Source of the DNA: Paraburkholderia sp. BL25I1N1
GTDB lineage: Bacteria; Pseudomonadota; Gammaproteobacteria; Burkholderiales; Burkholderiaceae
Direction: 5' to 3'
DNA: 64,000 nt
Assembly (NCBI RefSeq): GCF_003002025.1
Contig: NZ_PVZB01000013.1
Coordinates: forward strand, 124,001-188,000
Positions within the stretch are counted from its first letter, which is position 1. Each line of letters opens with the position of its first letter. Below, piece after piece: positions 60,986-64,000 of the stretch. A program made the position numbers and the translations under genes. The notes under the pieces are model-generated. The model made no database searches. It saw nothing but the letters and a program-made list of their open reading frames with translations, and had not been told where the DNA came from.

Positions 60986-62305
60986 TTACGCGGGCGCTCG
61001 CACGGGTTCGGTTTGGGCGGACGGGTCTTCGATCGGCTTGCGCACCAGCAGGAGGTAGCTCATCGCGCCGATGAAAGCGATGCCCGCGGCCGTGAGCAGC
61101 GCGGGGACGAACGACCAGCTCTGCGCGATATAGCCCGTCAGGATCGGGGCGAGCGCGCCGCCCAGAAAACCGCCGAAGTTCTGAATCGCGCCGAGCGAGC
61201 CGACGCGGTTCGGCGGCGCGGCGGCGGTGGCGAGCGCCCATGAACTGGCGGATGCGGCATTCGCCAGAAAGATCACCACCGAGATGCATACGATCGCGAT
61301 CGTGTTGCTCTCGACGAGCGCCGCCGGAATCGTGAACGCGACCATGCCGAGCATGGCGATCACCACCGCATTGCGGCGGCTCGCAACTGGGCTCGTGCTG
61401 CGGCTCGTGATGAGATCGGAGAACCAGCCGGCCGTCAGCGAGCCCAGAAAACCGCAGAAGAACGGTATGGATGCCGCGACGCCCGTGTGCATCAGGCTCA
61501 TGTGGCGTTCCATCGTCAGATAGCCGGGCAGCCACGTGAGGTACACCCAGTTCAGATAGACCGAGCCGAAGAAGCCGATCAGCATGCCCCACGTGGTGCC
61601 GTGCGAAAACAGCGAGCGCCATTCAGCGAAGGTGACCGTGGGTGCCGGCTTGCGGCCCGCTTCGTCGCCTTCGAGATAGTGCCGCTCGGCTTCGGTCATG
61701 GTCGCCTTGACGGGGTCGCGGTACACCGCGAGCCATACGAGCGCGACGACGAGACCGACCACGCCAGTCACGATGAAGGCCCAGCGCCAGTGAAACTGCA
61801 CGACGAGAACCGAAAGGCACAGCGGCGCGAGCGCCGTGCCGAGCGGCGACGCCGAGTTGAAAATGCCGGTCGGTTTGCCGCGCGCGCGCAGCGGAAACCA
61901 GTTGCTGACCACCCGGGCCGCCGATGGAAACTGCGGCGCTTCGCCGATGCCCAGCACGATCCGCGCGAGGATGAACCAGCCGAAGGTGGAGACGAATCCG
62001 CCCGCCGCCTGCGCGAGCGACCAGACGATCAGGCCGATGCCGAGCAGCTTGCGCGGTCCGATGCGATCGACGAGGCCGCCCACCGGCAACTGGAACAGCG
62101 CGTAGCTCCACGAGAACGCGGAGAGCAGCAGTCCCATTTGTCCGAGCGACAGCCCGAGGTCGTGACGGATCAGCGGATTGGCGACCGCGAGCGTGCCGCG
62201 GTCCAGATAGTTGACGATGCCGCTCACCATCAGCAGTGTGAGCGCCACGATCTGGGCGCGGCGGATTCGCGGTGGCGCCTGCTCGAGGCTCGGTGTTGCG
62301 CTCAT
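60986..62305 (-). CDS. MFS transporter, anion:cation symporter family
   Basis: A 439-aa protein with 12 predicted segments. NYLDRGTLAVANPLIRHDLGLS near the N-terminus and GIGEAPQFPSAARVVSNWFP, FPLRARGKPTGIFNSASPLG are typical of the ACS group (GudP, ExuT-like hexarate and hexuronate carriers). It is transcribed first, with the second aldolase 50 bases downstream, under two LacI-type operators. Substrate: probably a sugar acid. Confidence 0.87.
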   Translation of the reverse strand: MSATPSLEQAPPRIRRAQIVALTLLMVSGIVNYLDRGTLAVANPLIRHDLGLSLGQMGLLLSAFSWSYALFQLPVGGLVDRIGPRKLLGIGLIVWSLAQAAGGFVSTFGWFILARIVLGIGEAPQFPSAARVVSNWFPLRARGKPTGIFNSASPLGTALAPLCLSVLVVQFHWRWAFIVTGVVGLVVALVWLAVYRDPVKATMTEAERHYLEGDEAGRKPAPTVTFAEWRSLFSHGTTWGMLIGFFGSVYLNWVYLTWLPGYLTMERHMSLMHTGVAASIPFFCGFLGSLTAGWFSDLITSRSTSPVASRRNAVVIAMLGMVAFTIPAALVESNTIAIVCISVVIFLANAASASSWALATAAAPPNRVGSLGAIQNFGGFLGGALAPILTGYIAQSWSFVPALLTAAGIAFIGAMSYLLLVRKPIEDPSAQTEPVRAPA

Positions 62306-62484
62306 GATCGTTGTCTCCGTTTCATGTCTTCGGCGGGTGTGAGCAAGCCGCGCTGATGCGATGTCAGGCGGCCGGAATGTGCGCGTCTACGTCGGCGCGC
62401 GTTGGTCGAGGTCCGCGCGCTTTTGCGCATCGCGCTGAGTGTGGCGTCAACGTGGGTGAAGGCGGATACTTCGTTCCATCACCT

Positions 62485-62500
62485 ATGTTAGCGCTTACAT
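62485..62500. promoter_or_regulatory. LacI-type operator 1
   Basis: ATGTTAGCGCTTACAT, a near-palindrome with the LacI/GalR-type AGCGCT core, about 180 bp upstream of the MFS start. One base differs from the site at 62561. Confidence 0.65.
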
Positions 62501-62560
62501 TAGGCTGCGCTTTTACGCGAATCACGGGATTTTGCTGGCAACTTCGCTTCACATGTCTAA

Positions 62561-62576
62561 ATGATAGCGCTTACAT
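62561..62576. promoter_or_regulatory. LacI-type operator 2
   Basis: ATGATAGCGCTTACAT, 76 bp from operator 1, about seven helical turns, which would allow a repressor tetramer to loop the DNA or two dimers to cooperate. Confidence 0.65.
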
Positions 62577-62835
62577 TTTGTGCCTTTCTTCGAAGAGATT
62601 GCAAGCGATAGCGATGCGTTGAAGGGTAAACCCCGGCGATTGGCGGGCGAATGCCACGTTGCTGAAAGCGAAGGGGCGGCTGATCGCTCCTTCGCCCGCG
62701 CCAGACCGAATTTTCCGCCGGCGCATTCCGGGCTATGCTTATCGAATAAGTTGTCTGCCCTGCCCGCGATACAGGCGGACGGGGCCGCTTATCGACGACG
62801 ACACGCAACCACTGACCCGACACGCGCGCAATTCA

Positions 62836-64000
62836 ATGAAAGAGATCAGCGGTGACCCACGCAAGGCGCCGGCAGCCGCGACCCGGCAGGATGATGGGCG
62901 CCTCGAACTCCCCACGGCCGAGCCAGATGCGCTCATGCACCTGAAGAGCTACGCGCTCAACCTGGTCAGCGATGCTGCCTATCTGATCGACCAGCGCGCA
63001 TGCTTCATCTACGTCAATGAGGAGGCCTGCCGCATGCTCGGATACAGTCAGGCGCAGTTGCTGCGGATGCGCGTGATGGATATCGATCCCGAGTGGAACT
63101 TTGAACGGTGGCTCGACGTCTGGAAAGAGTTGCGCGAGAACGGCTCGATAATGATCGAGTCGATGCAGCGGCGGCAGGACGGCACGACGTTGCCGGTCGA
63201 GATCAGCGCGAGCTATTTCGAGTACGAAGGCCAACCGTATAACCTCGCGCTCGTGCGCGATATTACCGAGCGCAAGCGCACCGAGCAGCTCCTGATCGCG
63301 CAACTGGAACTCGAGGCGCAATTCCGCCGCCTCGCGGAAAGCACGCCCGATATCATTTGCCGGTATGACCTCGGCTGTCGGCTGGTTTATGCCAACTCCG
63401 GACTTGCCGCGATACTGCGCCGCCCCCTGCACGAAATGCTCGGCGCGACGCCGACCGAACATACCGCCGATCCCCAGTTCGTCGCCTATCAGAATGCGCT
63501 GGCGGCCACGCTGGCAACAGGCGCGGAACGCACGCACGAACTCACGTTGCGCAACGGCGCGAATGACGTGAGCTATCACCACGTCCGCATTCTCGCGGAG
63601 CGTGGGCTGCACGACGAGATCACGAGCGTGCTGGCGCTGGGGCGCGACATCACCGAACGCAAGAAGGCGGAAGAGCGCTTGCATGCGAGCGGGCAGGCAT
63701 TCCGGGCGCTGGTCGAGCATTCGCCGGACTACATCGCGCGCTTCGACCGCGACTGCCGGCGCATCTACGCCAATCCGGCACTGAGCGCGATCTTGCCGCC
63801 GACGGCCGACGAAGCCACCGGCACGGCAAGCGTGGACGAGTCGCCAGTGGTCGATGTGCCACGGTATCGGGACCGGCTGCGGAGCGTTGTCGAGACCGGC
63901 ACGGAGCGCATGGACGAAGTGCGGTTCCGTAACGCCAACGGCGAGGTGCGATGGGGGCATATGCGGATGGTGCCGGAGTTTGCCGCCGACGGCCAGGTCG
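62836..64000 (+). CDS. Multi-PAS sensor protein, N-terminal part (partial)
   Basis: The frame runs from ATG 62836 (MKEISGDPRKAPAAATRQDD) to the window end without a stop. Three successive PAS domains are visible: about residues 35-155 (ending VRDITERKRTEQLL), 160-280 (ending GRDITERKKAEERL) and 285 onward (PDYIARFDRDCRRIYANPAL). No membrane segment is seen. The output module (histidine kinase or GGDEF/EAL) lies beyond the window, so the function is open. Confidence 0.85.
   Translation, partial: MKEISGDPRKAPAAATRQDDGRLELPTAEPDALMHLKSYALNLVSDAAYLIDQRACFIYVNEEACRMLGYSQAQLLRMRVMDIDPEWNFERWLDVWKELRENGSIMIESMQRRQDGTTLPVEISASYFEYEGQPYNLALVRDITERKRTEQLLIAQLELEAQFRRLAESTPDIICRYDLGCRLVYANSGLAAILRRPLHEMLGATPTEHTADPQFVAYQNALAATLATGAERTHELTLRNGANDVSYHHVRILAERGLHDEITSVLALGRDITERKKAEERLHASGQAFRALVEHSPDYIARFDRDCRRIYANPALSAILPPTADEATGTASVDESPVVDVPRYRDRLRSVVETGTERMDEVRFRNANGEVRWGHMRMVPEFAADGQV

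Larger units (their letters stand above)
62306..62835. other. Divergent control region between MFS and PAS-sensor genes
   Basis: About 530 bp. Besides the two LacI-type operators no gene is supported; the small frames here lack family sequence. Confidence 0.5.

Noticed and set aside
60936..61622. N-terminal extension of the second DapA-like gene
   Set aside because: It shadows the MFS gene and lacks family sequence; a good ribosome site precedes 60935.

Overview
The window looks like a chromosomal segment of a Burkholderiaceae bacterium, most likely Paraburkholderia or a close relative. Grounds: high-GC coding DNA, a Burkholderia-type general porin, ECF42-type sigma factor and DUF2501 proteins, and the family make-up of the other genes. 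No rRNA, tRNA, IS element or CRISPR array was seen.

Left part (1-13 kb): a partial sigma factor, a two-domain alpha/beta hydrolase, an AT-rich non-coding stretch with a 20-bp palindrome, a Tat-type lipoprotein with a beta-helix fold, a GNAT/GlxA-type regulator pair with an inverted repeat at the regulator start, a DUF2501 secreted protein, a frameshifted psuG, a GH63-like glycosidase and galU.

Exopolysaccharide region (13-40 kb): a leftward operon (27.4 to 15.2 kb) encodes the initiating glucosyl-phosphate transferase, a dTDP-rhamnose 4-epimerase-like enzyme, a GT2 transferase, a KpsC/KpsS-type (beta-Kdo) transferase, Wzx, an O-acyltransferase, Wzy, ManC, a WecG/TagA transferase and a Tat-type beta-helix protein. 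Divergent from it, wza-wzb-wzc is followed by kdsA-kdsC-kdsB-kdsD, a complete CMP-Kdo supply, and further on by rfbBACD (dTDP-L-rhamnose). Together these predict a Wzx/Wzy polymer built from glucose, rhamnose or 6-deoxytalose, Kdo and perhaps mannose. Four paralogous AraC-type regulators with degenerate amidotransferase-like domains are interspersed.

Regulatory patch (40-48 kb): this is the most unusual part. It holds two AraC regulators sharing a dyad (also found upstream of the 14.4-kb paralogue), a 61-aa ORF duplicated from 14.9 kb, and two copies of a 167-nt element ending in a strong intrinsic terminator, each just upstream of a small unknown ORF. Next comes a ketoacyl-ACP synthase III-like gene with an intact Cys-His-Asn triad, directly followed by a six-TM, CqsS/LqsS/PhcS-like hybrid kinase (HK-REC-REC-HPt). 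That pair is a candidate for a ketone- or fatty-acid-derived cell-cell signalling system.

Right part (48-64 kb): a catabolic cluster with porin, DapA-family aldolase, Fe-alcohol dehydrogenase, an in-frame fusion of a DUF1537 acid-sugar kinase with a PdxA2-type dehydrogenase, a sodium:solute symporter, a cytosolic BNR/sialidase-like protein, a DeoR regulator, an SDR and the 3' remnant of a second SDR. A LacI-controlled DapA/MFS unit follows, then a multi-PAS sensor cut by the window end. Two 26-bp palindromes precede the porin and two 16-bp LacI-type operators precede the MFS gene. The logic is uptake and breakdown of a sugar acid; the substrate is not determined.
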